From: Takakia lepidozioides
Lineage: Eukaryota; Streptophyta; Takakiopsida; Takakiales; Takakiaceae
Length of the DNA stretch: 64,000 nt
NCBI GenBank assembly: GCA_030704615.1
Contig: CM060732.1
Coordinates: 14,384,001 to 14,448,000 of the forward strand
Direction: 5' to 3'
The notes under the pieces were generated by a model. It worked only from the letters and a program-made list of their open reading frames with translations, searched no databases and was not told where the DNA came from. This document shows positions 52,889 through 64,000 of this stretch, in pieces. Each line of letters starts with the position of its first letter. Positions within the stretch are counted from its first letter, which is position 1. A program made the translations under genes and the position numbers.

Positions 52889-54418
52889 TTACAACTCCAC
52901 TGCAAATAGACTCGCATCAGGTAGTTGATCGTCTACTCCCGTGGCAGGCTCTCCTGTTGATAGGCGTGACAAGTGATCTGCCACAAGATGCAAACGGCCA
53001 GGCTTGTAAACAACTTCGAATTCAAACTCGTGCAAGATTATTAACCATCTTGCTATCCTGCCATTTATCAAAGGCTTGTTCACCAGATAAATTAAAGCCT
53101 GATGATCCACATAAAACATAAACTTCCTTCCCAATAGGTAATGCCTGAATTTCTTGACTGCATAAATCATTGCCAATGCTTCTCTTTCAGATGTGCTATA
53201 GTTCCTTTCAGCATTGTTCAACAACCTGCTTGCATAGTACATAGGTGAATCTATGTTTCCTGTGACATTTTGGGCTAACACAGCTCCCAATGCTTCTCCT
53301 GAGGCATCACAATGTACATGAAATACTACATGCTAGTGAGTGTTAATCAGCACAAGTGTAGTTGTTACTGACAATGTAAGTGCTTCAAATGCTTGTTGAC
53401 ATTCAGCTGTCCATGCAAACACTGCATCCTTCTTCAAAAGCTTGCTCAATGGAGCTGCCATCTGTGCATACCGTTTGACAAACCTTCTATAATAAGTAGT
53501 TTGTCCAAGGAACCTCCTTAGACCCTTAACGTTACTTAGTGGTGGTGAGGCTTTAATAGCCTCTGTCTTTCTAGGATCCACAAGTAGTCCCTTCTTACAT
53601 ACAATGTGTCCCAATAGTACCCCTAAGTTCACACAGAAAGTACACTTTTCCAGATTCAGACCAAGACCTCTCATCCTGCATCTGGCCAAACGTAATTCTT
53701 ACTTCTGCAAGTGCTCATTCTTAGAGCTGTACACACTGAAATCATCCAAATACTCATGGAAGGATTCACTTATCACTCTCTGAAAAGTTGCTGGTGCATT
53801 ACAAAGTCCAAAAGGCATGACTTTGTATGCATAAACACCCCAGTTTGTGATGAAAGCTGTCTTTCCCTGGTCTTCTTCCGCCACTTGCACTTGGTTATAC
53901 CCACTGAAGCCATCCATGAATGAGTACATCTCATGGCCTGCCACAGTGTCCAGTACAGCTTCTGTGAATGGCAAAGGAAATGGATCTTTCTTTGTACAAG
54001 CATTCAACTTCTTATAGTTTACACAAACCCTCAGTTTGCCATTCTTCTTGGGAACTATCACAATGGGTGACAACCAAGTTGTATACTCTATCGGGTATAT
54101 GAACTTAGCCTCTGTCAACTTCTTGATCTCTTCCCCAACCTTCTGTGCATAGTTGGGATTCATCCTGTACCTTGCCTGTTTGATTGGTATTGACCCTGGT
54201 TCCAGTTCAATCTTATGCTGGCAGATCTTAGGTGGTATCCCTTTTAGATCCTCATAGCTCCAAGCAAATACATCTCTGTATTTGATGAATAGGCTCTTAG
54301 TTTCCTCAAAGAATTCTGCCTCCAAGTCAGCCCCCACTTTCGCCATTCTTGGTTCCTCCTCAGTTCCCACATTCACTTCTCTAACCTGCTCCTCAGCTGT
54401 GATTGTCCATCCAGTCAC
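52889..54418 (-). pseudogene. Gypsy reverse transcriptase and RNase H
   Basis: One frame with stops at 53699-53701 and 53333-53335. RT: SPIVIVPKKNGKLRVCVNYK, FMDGFSGYNQV, MPFGLCNAPATFQR, and the catalytic box as YLDDFSVYS. Connection: LRRFLGQTTYYRRFVKRYAQ. RNase H: CDASGEALGAVLAQ, ASRLLNNAERNYSTSEREAL, FYVDHQALIYL and ADHLSRL. Copies the element RNA into DNA and removes the RNA strand. Confidence 0.92.
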
Positions 54419-54762
54419 TACTTCATTTGTAAACTCACAGTGGCTGGTTCTTCTAGGATTTCTATTTCTCCCTCTCTTTCCTCGTAGAAATGTGGTGGGT
54501 AACTACTTGTTTCCCCCTCAATCGGTGTTGCTGTTACTGCACCACAGCAGATACCTTTTAAGCAACTCAGGCCTCTCAGTTGCATTTCTGCAACATGTTC
54601 CTACCCTGGGTGTGCAGCAAACATAGTAGCTTCCTGCTCCTCATCAAGTCCTCCCCTCCAATCATACTCTCTGACTCCATGAGGTCTTCTGGTAGCAGGT
54701 AGTCTACTAGATTTCTTAGTGGTGACCTGTATCTTGTGCTTCCCATCATGCACAGTCAGTAA

Positions 54763-55032
54763 CTAGGAATTCCAGTCATGGAATACCCTGGCATGTTTCA
54801 GCCATGGCCGACCCAGCAATAAGGAATAAGCTTCCATGACATCATCCATTTTCAACACAGTCACTGTGATCTTAAAGATCATCCTCTGAATCTGTATCTT
54901 AACTCCTCTTATCAAGCCTAATGGCTGTACACTCCTTTGATCTGCCATTATTACTGTGAATGGGGCTGGTTTCATGTTACTTAGACCAAGCTTTTGCCTT
55001 AATTGGTCTGTCATAATATGGTGAGCCTCCAT
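54763..55032 (-). pseudogene. Gypsy aspartic protease region
   Basis: A retropepsin-like fragment with HIMTDQLRQKLGL, IQRMIFKITVTVLKMDD and LLLGRPWLKHARV, the typical C-terminal half of plant gypsy proteases. The DTG/DSG-containing half should lie just upstream, where the frame is broken near 55033-55077. Cleaves the Gag-Pol polyprotein. Confidence 0.75.
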
Positions 55033-55077
55033 CTATCAGTATATCAGTCAAGTCTGTGCTTCCAATTCTCAATTGGA

Positions 55078-57390
55078 TTACTGGCATAGAATCACCAAAT
55101 CCATGACTGTTTCTCGCCCTTCAGACTTCACATTATAACTTGTCACCTTGCTGTTCAGGTCTGTGTTCTCTGTCACATGAGCAATCTGATTGATTGCTTG
55201 ATACAGCCTGTGCCTACAATGAGGTGCCACATCCAATAGCTGTCCCATGGTAATCTCAACTTTGGTCTGGCATATTACTTCAGCCAGAGTCCTTTCATTA
55301 CCCTGCACTTGTGCAGCTTCTTTCTTCACTTCATCTTCACCTTTTTCATCTTCTCTATCAGAGTCAGAATAATCTGCCATAGGGATATCAATATTCTTCT
55401 GCATTTCCCTTATAGTATCAGCCACTTCCCTGTGCAGTTCCTTCTCACCTCTCCAAGCCTCATCATCTTCAGGCACATCACTGCCATCTTCATTAACATC
55501 TTCTTCCTCATCCTCTGGGGGTATTAGTTTAGCTTTGCTTCTGGTCACTATCATTGTACTTACTTCTGGTACAAAACATGGCCTAACCATGTGAGCTGCC
55601 ACCACTGGGCCCTCATTCACAGGAGCTCTCATCTCATTTTGGTGTCTGATCCAGAATGGACAGACTGCTTTGCGATGCCCCGCCTGATTACAATAGTAAC
55701 ACAGTTCTTCACCATTGGGTCCTCGCCCTTGGTCTGTTCTGGGATTATTTCTATAATCCTGATTCCCTGGCTGGTAATTCCCCCTTGGATTACCCTGATA
55801 GTTGCCTCTGGGATTGCCTTGGTAATTCCCTCTTGGATTACCTCTCCCTGCCATACCATTGTTATAACCACCAGGCCTACCATAGTGGTCTTGATCATTG
55901 TTTCTTCTTGGCTGGGGCTGCACTTGATGCACCCTCACTTTCCTAGGTTCTCGTGCAACTGTCCTTCTGTTGTAATAACAATTCTCAGTAGAATGGTTAT
56001 CCATTTTACAGATAGTAAAATATTTCTCCTTCATGTGGCATTCAGCTGTGGTATGGCCTTCATTCTGGCATTTTGCACACCAAACACCCTTCCTCCAATG
56101 TGTTGCAGCCTCTGTGGCATAATTTTTCAAAATTTCTTCTAGTCTTTTCTCATAGTTATCCCTCTTCAACTTCTCCTTCTTTTTACTCTTCCTTTTGAGC
56201 TCTTGCTCTTCTTCTTCATCTGACTCATCTTTAGAGTCCTCATCATCCCTTTTCTCTCCTGAGCATCCCAATTACTCAATTCTGTTGGCTGTTTCAAATG
56301 CCTCTTTCACTGTATTATGGGGTAGCATTTCCACTTTCTTTTGTAATTCAGGTCTTAATCCACTCACAAACCAGGTCTTCTGTAACCCTGGTGCTGGCAT
56401 AACAGCCAGCTTTTTCATCATCAACTCCATCTTTTCCATGTACTCTTCAACAGTTTCATGCTTCTTTTGCTTTAACTGTTGTAAACTCCCATACACTTCA
56501 TCCTCAGTTTTGCTTGTCCTGAACCTGTTTCGGAATGCTATACTAAGGCCATCCAGGTTAGGAAATGATTATTAGGGAATCTTGCATACCATTCACTTGC
56601 TTTCTTGATAAGTGAACAAGGAAACAGTCTCATCTTGGCATCATCGCCATTCTCATTGTTCACAATACACATGTGCTCAAATTGGCTAATGTGTACATCA
56701 GGATCCCCTTCCCCTGCATATATTGGAAAAGGTGGTTTTGCCCGTGTTGGAGGTACCGCCATCTGTGGCCCTACATCCTGCCCACTGACAGGTACTGGTC
56801 CTCCTGTTGGTGCTGGTCCTTGAGGACCTACTGTTGTAGTGGTGGAACCCCCACCAGGTGTTGGCCCCTGAGCACTCCCTGCTACTGGCCCCTTTGTACT
56901 TATAGTATTCCCAGCTACAGTTGCACTACTTTCCACACTCCCTCTCCTCCCAAAGCCAGATCCAAGCTGCCCGCCTGATCCCCCTGAGTTGACACCTTCG
57001 TTGGCCTGTGATCCAAGTGCTCCACTTGATCCAGGTCCAACAGGTTGGGATGTCCTGGTTGTAGTCTCAACCTCAATTGTTGGGTCTACTTCTTCATACT
57101 TTTCATGTTCCAAATTCTTCTCTTTGTTTTCATTTTCCAAGTTCTTCTCTTGGTTTTCCTCTTCCTCACTCATATAACTCAACTGGAGTGGTGTTGGAGA
57201 GTCTGAACTCTCCGTTGGCTCTGCCACATCCTCCTCTCTTTCTTTGTCTTGTGCTTCAGAAACTGGAGTTCCTGCTTTTGGTGTTCCATGCCAACTCTGA
57301 TCAAAGATTTCTGTCAAATCTTTAATCCAGGGATGTACCTCAGATCTCTCCCCTCCTGGCTGATCTTCTTCCTGTACCAAATCCCTTAAT
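55078..57390 (-). pseudogene. Gypsy gag: capsid and zinc-knuckle nucleocapsid
   Basis: Starts just inside the 5' LTR. A low-complexity acidic and Gly/Pro/Ser-rich N-terminus is followed by the retrotransposon gag core (ISQFEHMCIVNNENGDDAKM, ASEWYARFP, EYMEKMELMMKKL), then charged sequence and CCHC knuckles (CAKCQNEGHTTAEC, CYYCNQAGHRKAVC) separated by a three-times repeated GNPRGNYQ. Frames are broken near 56538 and 56272. Forms the virus-like particle and packages RNA. Confidence 0.85.
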
Positions 57391-58690
57391 GTCGCGCACC
57401 TCACTTCGGTAAGCTCCCCTTCAAGTCATAGTTACTCGCTTTGATGCGCGCGCCTAACTCCCAACCTGGCCGCCGGGCCAACTTGGAGCTTCGGCTGCTC
57501 ACCGAGACATAACGGTCCCCCTTTACTCTTCCAAAAGACCCTCCACCAATTTGGGCCTAGTGGAAATTCCCTTTGGTAGATGGTAGTCCGGAGTAGCTCC
57601 CCACTGCTTGGTCGCTTTCCGGCTTGCTCGCTTACTCTAGTTTTTGTCACCAACGGGTTTGCACCGTTCTCGGGGTTACTACTCCCTATATATACTTCTG
57701 TGACTGTCCGTGGGGGTTTCACAAACAACCCTGCCATTTTATGGCGAACCACCACAAAGACCCTCGACTCCCGATGATGAGTCGCGGTGAGTCTTGGCCC
57801 ACCCACCACGGCCCCACTGGACCGTGATGAGTCCCAAGACTCCCCACGACTCCCACCACAAGGTCTCCGCCCCATGGTGAGTCCTATGCCACCCCCACTA
57901 AGTCCCGCTAAGCTACCACCACCCCTTGTGGAGCCACCCCCACCGCAACCCGGTGTGCGGGGCTCCACCTAGTAAGCGTCTCCGCCTCCTTGAGTGCCTT
58001 GGGCACTCAAGGGTGCTTCAGCCCCCCGAACCTATCGCTGCCACTGCCCCCACCATAGGGGCAGCCCCTCCTGCGTCCCGACCCTGCCCTCAAGGCAAAG
58101 GGCCGCAACACACACCCCTACCAACAGGGAGTCGATGTCCTCATCGACTTGTCCATTTTGTAGAAAGGAACATCCAAGTTGTGGCGTCCCACATCAAGGA
58201 GTTTGTTTCCATACCATGGCGTCCCATGGCAAAGAACCAAACCCCCACTTGACTTTACTCTCCACTAGCTAGTTCGCCCGACTTCCTCCAAGTCCCGGCC
58301 AGGGTGGAACTTCTCAAGCTCCTCCCAGTGCACTCTTCTTGGCCCACTTCAAGGCCAAGGAACGATCCTCCCCGAGGATCGAATCGCCTTACTGCAACAA
58401 CATTGCTTGCGACTCCTTATGATGCCGCTTTTGGCATCACTTTGAGCAAGGGTTCACCTTGAACCCCTTTTTGACTAGGAAGATAACCATGAACCAACCG
58501 TGCGCCCTTATCACTACAATTGGGTCTGCCTTGGAATGCTGGCCTAAGGTACGAGAACACGTCGAAGCCGCACTACGACTTCGTCTCGAGGCTACACGAT
58601 TATAGTACGTGAACGGAAGCACGTAGCTTCTGTGTTAGCCCGCACTACAAGGCAACCCCCTTGGTAGTGTAGTTATAGTTACTCACGACA
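57391..58690 (-). repeat. 5' LTR of the gypsy element
   Basis: TG...CA bounded: TGTCGCGCACC at 57391 and CTCACGACA at 58682-58690. On the - strand a TATA box (GTATATATAGGGAG) lies near 57695, leaving about 300 bp of R-U5. Sequence matches three other copies in the window (25591, 45880, 47941). Confidence 0.8.
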
Positions 58691-58734
58691 TATCTTCGCC
58701 GCATTACAGGATCTGGAACTTCCAAAAACGGCAA

Positions 58735-58872
58735 TGTCAAAATAAAAACTATTATTTTAATATTTTTTTAATCTGCCGCATTTCCAAATTTGGAGGAGTC
58801 TGCTCATAAAAACCGCGTGTCTTAGACTTCGGCTCATGGCTTATGGTTTCTGCTCATGAAATAGTAAACCTC
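58735..58872. repeat. Decayed transposase-side terminus of a family I-like element
   Basis: TTTGGAGGAGTCTGCTCATA, AAAACCGCGTGTCTTAGAC and CTGCTCATGAAATAGTAAAC ending CTC at 58872 follow E2's right end (41020-41090) in the same order. The gypsy LTR lies immediately to its left, so the rest of the element is gone. Confidence 0.65.
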
Positions 58873-59008
58873 CCGACACCTCTCTGATCACTTTGCCCCT
58901 TTTCCTCCCACACTTGCCACCAATAACCAACTCCCCAAACAATCAGCCAAACACTCCTTCTCCACCTATGGGCTTCCCACCCACCCTCACCCAGTACTTC
59001 TTAAGGCT

Positions 59009-59350
59009 ATGCTAAAACTACACGCATACCCAGCACAACACCTCCTCTTCTCCCTCATCGTCACCATCTCCCCGCTACCAAGCGAATGTGACACCTACTT
59101 GGCCACACAGCCTGACTCTCAACTCATCTCCATCTTACTGGACTTACAAACTCTTCCCCCACACACTACCAACTACCTAGCCCCACCGCACTGTCTATCG
59201 GACCTACACACATCACTGAATCTGCTACAATCCCACTCAAGTGTCTTACACAGGAAGCTTGGCGACCACCTCGTCACCCTCACAGCCGCCACTGACCTAG
59301 ACCGACAAAACATCATTGATAAATTCCCTTCATCTCTGATAAAGTCTTAA
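59009..59350 (+). CDS. Unassigned ORF
   Basis: 113 codons in a longer open stretch beginning before the Met. Rich in Leu, Pro, Thr and Ser (ECDTYLATQPDSQLISILLD). It precedes a LINE endonuclease fragment by 0.8 kb and could be part of a LINE ORF1, but no RNA-binding or zinc-knuckle motif is seen. Confidence 0.2.
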   Translation: MLKLHAYPAQHLLFSLIVTISPLPSECDTYLATQPDSQLISILLDLQTLPPHTTNYLAPPHCLSDLHTSLNLLQSHSSVLHRKLGDHLVTLTAATDLDRQNIIDKFPSSLIKS

Positions 59351-60136
59351 AGGCTACCCTCAACACCGTTACCCTCCCCTCTGCTGATCACCAACCCCTG
59401 ACTGCTCCCACACCGCGGTTATCCTCCCGTCTGTAACCCAACCTCCCCCTCCCACACAGGACTCCTCATCCAGCCACCCCCCTACCCCCTCCGATACAAA
59501 CCCGCACACTCTTACCATGAGAGCTCCTATTCTGTCAGTTACCAACGCAATTCCATCAGTGACGAAGGTCAACGAAGGTGAACAAGAACATTTCAATCTG
59601 CCCGACGAACTTGCCCGAAAAAAAAAGAAAAAAAGAAAAAAAATGAGAGAATAAAAGATCACATTCCAAAAAGCGAAAAGTACCTTATACAAGGACAGAA
59701 GAGCTACCTTCGTTCAACTTAGATCCAACAAATATATATATTTTTCACCAGCATCATTGGACATTTCCGTAGCATACAATAATCCAAGCTAGAGATTAAA
59801 ACGGCTAAAAGCCATGTAGAATTCTTCCACATTAAAAGTCCATATCTCATGTTGGGTTTTTTTTTTTTTTTCCCCAACATCCATTTATTTCGTTTTTACC
59901 TTTATGTTCTCCCGCTCAGCCTCCACCTTCGGCAGCCAAAGGTGCATGTCAGTACAATGTTGGTTTTATTTTATTTTATTTTATTTTTCGACAGCCAAAG
60001 GTGGCATGTCAGTACAATCCCGTGTCATTTTTCATTATTGTTTCTCACAAATCCAAGCATACAATTACGGGCAGCCCGAGAAAAAATATTATATTGCCAT
60101 GTGGCCGCCGTTTGCGCATCCACGTCACACTAATGG

Positions 60137-60180
60137 CTGATGACTGATGGCTGATAGCTGATAGAATAGCAAACCCCCTC
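60137..60180. repeat. Variant transposon terminus with CTGAT repeats
   Basis: GGCTGATGACTGATGGCTGA, TAGCTGATAGAATAGC and AAACCCCCTC. Read inward it is GAGGGGGTTTGCTATTCTAT followed by CAGC 7-mers, the same plan as the family I terminus (GAGGTTTGCTATTTCATGAG) with different repeats. Confidence 0.45.
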
Positions 60181-60182
60181 TT

Positions 60183-60443
60183 ACCATCACTACGTGGAAC
60201 GTGGGCTCTCTTGCCTCTAGTATGCAGAGCCTGCTCCACCTCCTCACTGACTCCATGCCTCCTCATATTATTCTACTACAAGAAACAAAAATACACACCA
60301 ACAACTCCACCGGTTCATACATCAACAAACTCATGCCAGATACTACCTCTTATATGCAGGCACCCCCTTCACTGCAGCACAATGTCTTAGACGCCGCTGT
60401 GCCCCATATATCCCCACCCCAGAACACACATTATCATCATTAG
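60183..60443 (+). pseudogene. LINE endonuclease N-terminal fragment
   Basis: ITTWNVGSLASSMQSLLHLL and PPHIILLQETKIHT match the start of the APE-type endonuclease of L1-clade LINEs, including the catalytic Asn in TWNVGS and Glu in LQETK. The frame then runs out; no reverse transcriptase follows in the window. Confidence 0.68.
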
Positions 60444-60839
60444 TACACGAAATAACTAAAAGTATTATAGCCACTTGCTCCGCCCCTCCTGACATCCCTC
60501 AAACCACCCGTTTCAAACTAAATGGAGGCTACCTTACCAGATTTTGTGTGGTCTACCCTTGCCATCATGCGTAACATTCTAGGCGAGTGCTGACTCTCTT
60601 CCACATTTGCCAAAGCCGGGTCCCTCTTTGACCACTCAAGCCCAGGCTCGAGCTCTCCGTACTGGTGGACGCACGTCCTCTACACCCGGAGCATCTTCAT
60701 CAACATCGGGAGATGACGACAACGAAGTAATAAATCTAGATAAAGATGACTAGAAAGACTAGAAACTTAGGGAGTAGGCCAAAGGTCTCAGGTTGCGAAA
60801 ACTTAAATGTGCAACCCACTGTATAGTCTACATATGTTT
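60444..60839. other. Gene-free stretch
   Basis: Possible continuation of LINE debris. No supported feature. Confidence 0.3.
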
Positions 60840-63260
60840 TGGAAAATACGAGGTTCATCCTTTGAACCATTTTTGAATGACCTCATACTTGTTCGGTACT
60901 TGTTTGACGGCATGTACAATATACTGGCAAAGTTTCAAAACAATCAAAAATTGCTGAATGAAGATACCATTGGTTCACCCATTGCAATATTTTAAATCGA
61001 ACTCATACTTGTCCGGTACCTTTAAGAGGGCATGTACAATGCAATGGCAAAGTTTGAAAGCATTCAGAAATCGGCACATCAAGTAACAAATGGTTCCTCC
61101 TATGAACCATTTTTTATTGATCTCATACTTGTCCGCTCCATGTAAGAGGCATGTACAACATACTGGCAAAATTTCAAATCATTCAAATTTTTTTTGATCA
61201 ATGAACCTTTGGTTTATCCTTTTCACCATTAACGATTAATCACAAATAAATGAACAGACGCATAAATCATTTGCCTCCAAATGATTTTGGTTCGCTTTGA
61301 GACTTGGCCAGTATCTTCAATGTACCATGGAAGAGGCCCCAGAGTAATATGAGATCAATCGAAATTTGTTCAATGGGCCAACGGATGGTTGCCCATCCAA
61401 ATGATTTTCGTTCGCTTTGAGACTTGGCCAGTGTGTTCGATGTACCCTCTGATACGTCCCAGTGTAATATGAGATCAATTGTTAACGATTAATCATGAAT
61501 CATCCAACAGAGGAACTGTTGGTTCACCCTTTGAACCATTTAACATTGACATCATACTTGTCCAGTAACTTTAAGAGGGCATGTACAAGACACTCGCAAA
61601 ATTTCAAATGAATCCAAAATCATTTGGCAGGGGAATGATTGGTTCACCCATAGTCAATTTCAGGGGCTGGGCTTGCAATTTGAGGGGCTGAAACTGCCAT
61701 TCCAAGGGCTTCAATTGCCAATTTCAGGGGCTGCACTAGCAATTGCCATTTCACAGGCTACAGTTGCAATTTGAGGGGTTGGAATTAAATTTCAGGGGCT
61801 TCAATTGCAATTTGAGGGGTTGGAATTGACAATTTCAAGGGCTCAAATTACAATTTGAGGGGCGGCCGGGGTTGGTCATTTTAGGGACTGACATTACCAA
61901 TTTTAAGGGCTTGAATTGCATTTTGAATTGTAATTCAAGGGTTACAATGGGCCATTGGGGGGCTAGAATTACCAAAACAATGACATCCAAAGCAATATAA
62001 AATCATTTGATAGCGGAATGATTGGTTCACCTTTTCAACCATTTTTTATTCACGTCATACTTGTCCAGTACTTGTAGGAGGGCATGTGGCTGACACTTGC
62101 AAAGCTTCAAAGCAATGTAAAATCATTTGATAGGGGAACAATTGGTTCACCCTTTCAACCATATTTTACTAACCTTATACTTGTCCGGTACCTTTAAAAT
62201 GGCATGTGAAAGACACTTGCAAAGCTTTAAAGCACTCCAAAATCATTTGATATGTTCATGATTGATTCACCATTTTAACCATTTTAGATTGATTTGAAAC
62301 TTGTGAAAGACCTGTAAGAGGGCATGTACAAGACACTTGCAAAGTTTCAAATCAATTTAAAATCATTTGGTAGGGGGACGATTGGTTCACCCTTTAAACC
62401 ATTTTAGATTGATGTCATACTTCTCAAAGACGTGTAAGAGGGCATGTAGAAGACACTTGCAAAGTTTCGGAGCAATAAAATATCATTTCATCGGGGAAGT
62501 TTCCGTTCACCCTTTCATCCAATTTTGAATTGAACTGGATTTTTACTAAATAAAATGATTTAGAGGGCATAGGATTGTGGGGCGCAATGAGTGTGGGGTG
62601 CAATGATTTTGTTTTTGGCTTGATTTTGTTATGTGAGTTGAACCCTCATACCACCACATCCTTGCCAAAAAATGTACCAAAGAAAAATGTTTGGAAAAAA
62701 ACGTTCATCCTTTGCTCTATGCTCACTATTGCAGAACTCTCTATGAAGAGTGCATGAAGTTGAAGATAACTTCACCTTGGAGTGCAAATGAGGGAATAAA
62801 ATGTGTTTTGGATGCAGACGATGTCTGTTCATGGTGATATTTTGCATGCAACTCTTCATGTTGTTATCAAGCATATGGCTTCAGAATGGAATTAAAAACA
62901 ATTCATGTGCAGGCGAAAGGTTGTTTCTCCTTATGAATTTGAATAACCAATTCAAACAACTTTGTTGAAGTTCAACTTTGGTCCATATGTGCTTAAGTAC
63001 GTACAAATCACGTACACAAAGTTGCAAGCGAAGAAATAATCATTTGCCCCCCGAACGACTCGTTAAATCTTTCAACCAATTTTCAATCACGAATCATTTA
63101 ATAGGGGAACTATTGGTTCACCCTTAGAACCATTTTAGATTGACCTCATACTTGTCCGGTAACTTAAAGAGGGCATGTACAACACACTCCCAAAGTTTCA
63201 AATCAATCTAAAATCATTTGGCAGGGGAACGATTTGTTCACCCATTGACCCGGTGTACAC
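60840..63260. repeat. 120-bp satellite with an inverted block and a short-unit insertion
   Basis: GGTTCACCC or variants recur at exactly 120-bp steps: 60852, 60972, 61092; 61521, 61641; 62023, 62143, 62263, 62383, 62503; and again near 63115 and 63235. The unit includes CCTCATACTTGTCCGGTAC, AGAGGGCATGTACAA, CTTGCAAAGTTTCAAA and AAATCATTTG. At about 61240-61490 two units lie in reverse orientation (TTCGCTTTGAGACTTGGCCA at 61291 and 61411, also 120 bp apart). At 61650-61960 about twelve short units of the AATTTCAGGGGCTGGAATTG type are inserted. From 62520 to 63090 the sequence is only weakly related. Confidence 0.88.
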
Positions 63261-63383
63261 TGTCACTCTTCAAGATTCGCGGGTGTGGTGCTTGATTATC
63301 CCATATGATGGACCCAGGTGCCATGGCCAAGTAACAAACCATTAAAACATTATGGTACGAGACAAACACAATTGAAAACAACA

Positions 63384-63389
63384 TTTATT
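63384..63389 (-). terminator. Poly(A) signal of the kinase-like gene
   Basis: AATAAA on the - strand about 25 bp past the stop codon at 63414. Confidence 0.6.
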
Positions 63390-63413
63390 CAAACATGATG
63401 TACAGTCAGAGGT

Positions 63414-63935
63414 CTACAAGTTTTTATCCATCCTCCAGCAATTTTTGGGCTCAGGCCAATTGAATAGCCCCGTCATGAAACGCTTCACAACATTTTCTAG
63501 TTTGTACCGCAACTCTACTGTGTCTCTACACAAGTTTTCCAGAGCGGAAGCAAAAAAGGTTTCAGTAGACATATCGTTGAACAGACTTGCATCGAACGTG
63601 TTACCCCCATTTATTGCCTGGGCTATCTTCCCAATTGCAAAGGTCTCTGATGGCACGGTTAGAGGGGGCCTACGAGGTGTGCTATCTGACTGGTTGTTGG
63701 CTACATTATGAACAATTGCAATTTCAGGTGCAATCCACCATCTATGTGCAATAGTCTTTATCATCTTGTCTCTGCTCTCGAAAATGTACAACGTGGTTTT
63801 TGGGTCATCCGTCGTGGAGGCCATCCCCCAATCGCATACCTCGATGTACACATCTTCAGACTCTTGTGGAAAATGCAACAAGATGTTGTCGGAGGACATG
63901 TCGTTGTGCAAGAGGTGGTGATTATGGACGCCCAT
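63414..63935 (-). CDS. Protein-kinase-like gene, 3' part
   Basis: The last 170 or so codons of a kinase-fold protein running off the window. Seen: catalytic loop as HNDMSSDNILL (usual HRDxKxxN, here HND with the Asp and Asn kept), VCDWGMAS in the DFG position (DWG), WWIAPE as the APE motif, then a C-lobe that is short and ends NCWRMDKNL. Upstream in another frame EQEMQEVIRLVQF looks like helix E, so an intron or frameshift lies near 63935-63960. HND and DWG are unusual but keep the catalytic Asp and metal-binding Asp, so activity is possible. The substrate cannot be told. It is the only gene here not obviously part of a mobile element, although plant genomes carry many such decayed kinase copies. 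Confidence 0.62.
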   Translation of the reverse strand: MGVHNHHLLHNDMSSDNILLHFPQESEDVYIEVCDWGMASTTDDPKTTLYIFESRDKMIKTIAHRWWIAPEIAIVHNVANNQSDSTPRRPPLTVPSETFAIGKIAQAINGGNTFDASLFNDMSTETFFASALENLCRDTVELRYKLENVVKRFMTGLFNWPEPKNCWRMDKNL

Positions 63936-64000
63936 GCCAATTGGGTGCGATTCTGTCGGAATTGAACCAGTCGGATGACCTCCTGCATTTCCTGCTCCGT

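Larger units (their letters stand above)
47941..58690 (-). mobile_element. Degenerate Ty3/gypsy retrotransposon with an extra ORF
   Basis: On the - strand: 5' LTR (58690-57391), gag, protease, RT, RNase H, integrase (57404-51638), then an additional ORF region (51144-48551) and a truncated 3' LTR (48350-47941). The order protease-RT-RNase H-integrase defines Ty3/gypsy. Many in-frame stops show it is dead. An extra sense-oriented ORF between pol and the 3' LTR is known from several plant gypsy lineages. Confidence 0.82.

Noticed and set aside
57391-58690. Protein frames inside the LTR copies
   Set aside because: The same frames recur in every LTR copy, on both strands, with shifts; they are LTR sequence, not genes.
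1-64000. tRNA, rRNA and other structured RNA genes
   Set aside because: None could be recognised by eye on either strand; a tRNAscan/Infernal run would be needed to exclude them.

Overview
The window looks like repeat-rich nuclear DNA from a seedless land plant, most likely a fern, with a lycophyte, bryophyte or charophyte possible. The reasons are PLS/E-type PPR gene fragments, Ty3/gypsy elements, GT-AG introns, AATAAA poly(A) signals and almost no intact single-copy genes. This is inferred from protein style only. Nearly every coding stretch belongs to a mobile element and most carry stops or frameshifts. A 500-N assembly gap lies at 45042-45541.

Layout: 1-2122 is the 3' end of a Ty3/gypsy element whose integrase carries a PHD finger, followed by tandem repeats. 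2920-6426 is a decayed SWIM-finger transposase (family II, copy A). 6600-11400 holds shuffled PPR debris, a pair of inverted repeats and two tandem arrays. 11999-21097 is a truncated large DNA transposon (E1, family I). 21562-25066 is a second family II transposase (copy C), followed by a truncated LTR. 27294-42204 is a family II methyltransferase-type gene, interrupted by a complete 12.7-kb family I transposon (E2, 28387-41090). 42484-45041 holds two more family I fragments. 45880-47130 is an LTR, and 47941-58690 is a degenerate Ty3/gypsy element with an extra ORF. 58735-60440 holds transposon-end and LINE scraps, 60840-63260 a 120-bp satellite, and 63414-64000 the 3' end of a protein-kinase-like gene.

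The most notable content is the large DNA transposon. E2 has terminal inverted repeats and a perfect 8-bp target duplication, ACAAGCAG. It carries two divergent genes: a Mutator-like transposase (zinc-binding region, RNase-H-like core, SWIM finger) on the + strand, and on the - strand a multi-exon gene that reads as a ParB-like domain (DGNHRL motif), a long helical middle and a circularly permuted (beta-class order) amino-methyltransferase domain. A DIPD sequence sits where motif IV (DPPY) is expected, followed by motif I, LDLTCGTG. ParB-methyltransferase fusions are familiar in phages and bacterial mobile elements; I know of no description of one as cargo of a plant DNA transposon. A divergent second family conserves the methyltransferase part, including DIPD.

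Family I elements also carry dozens of palindromes with a GGCGCC core. They lie in the shared promoter, in a methyltransferase-gene intron and next to one terminus, at very regular spacing (about 73 bp in introns; about 53 and 85 bp in the promoter). They could be binding or modification sites for the element's own ParB-like or methyltransferase protein. That link is inference.
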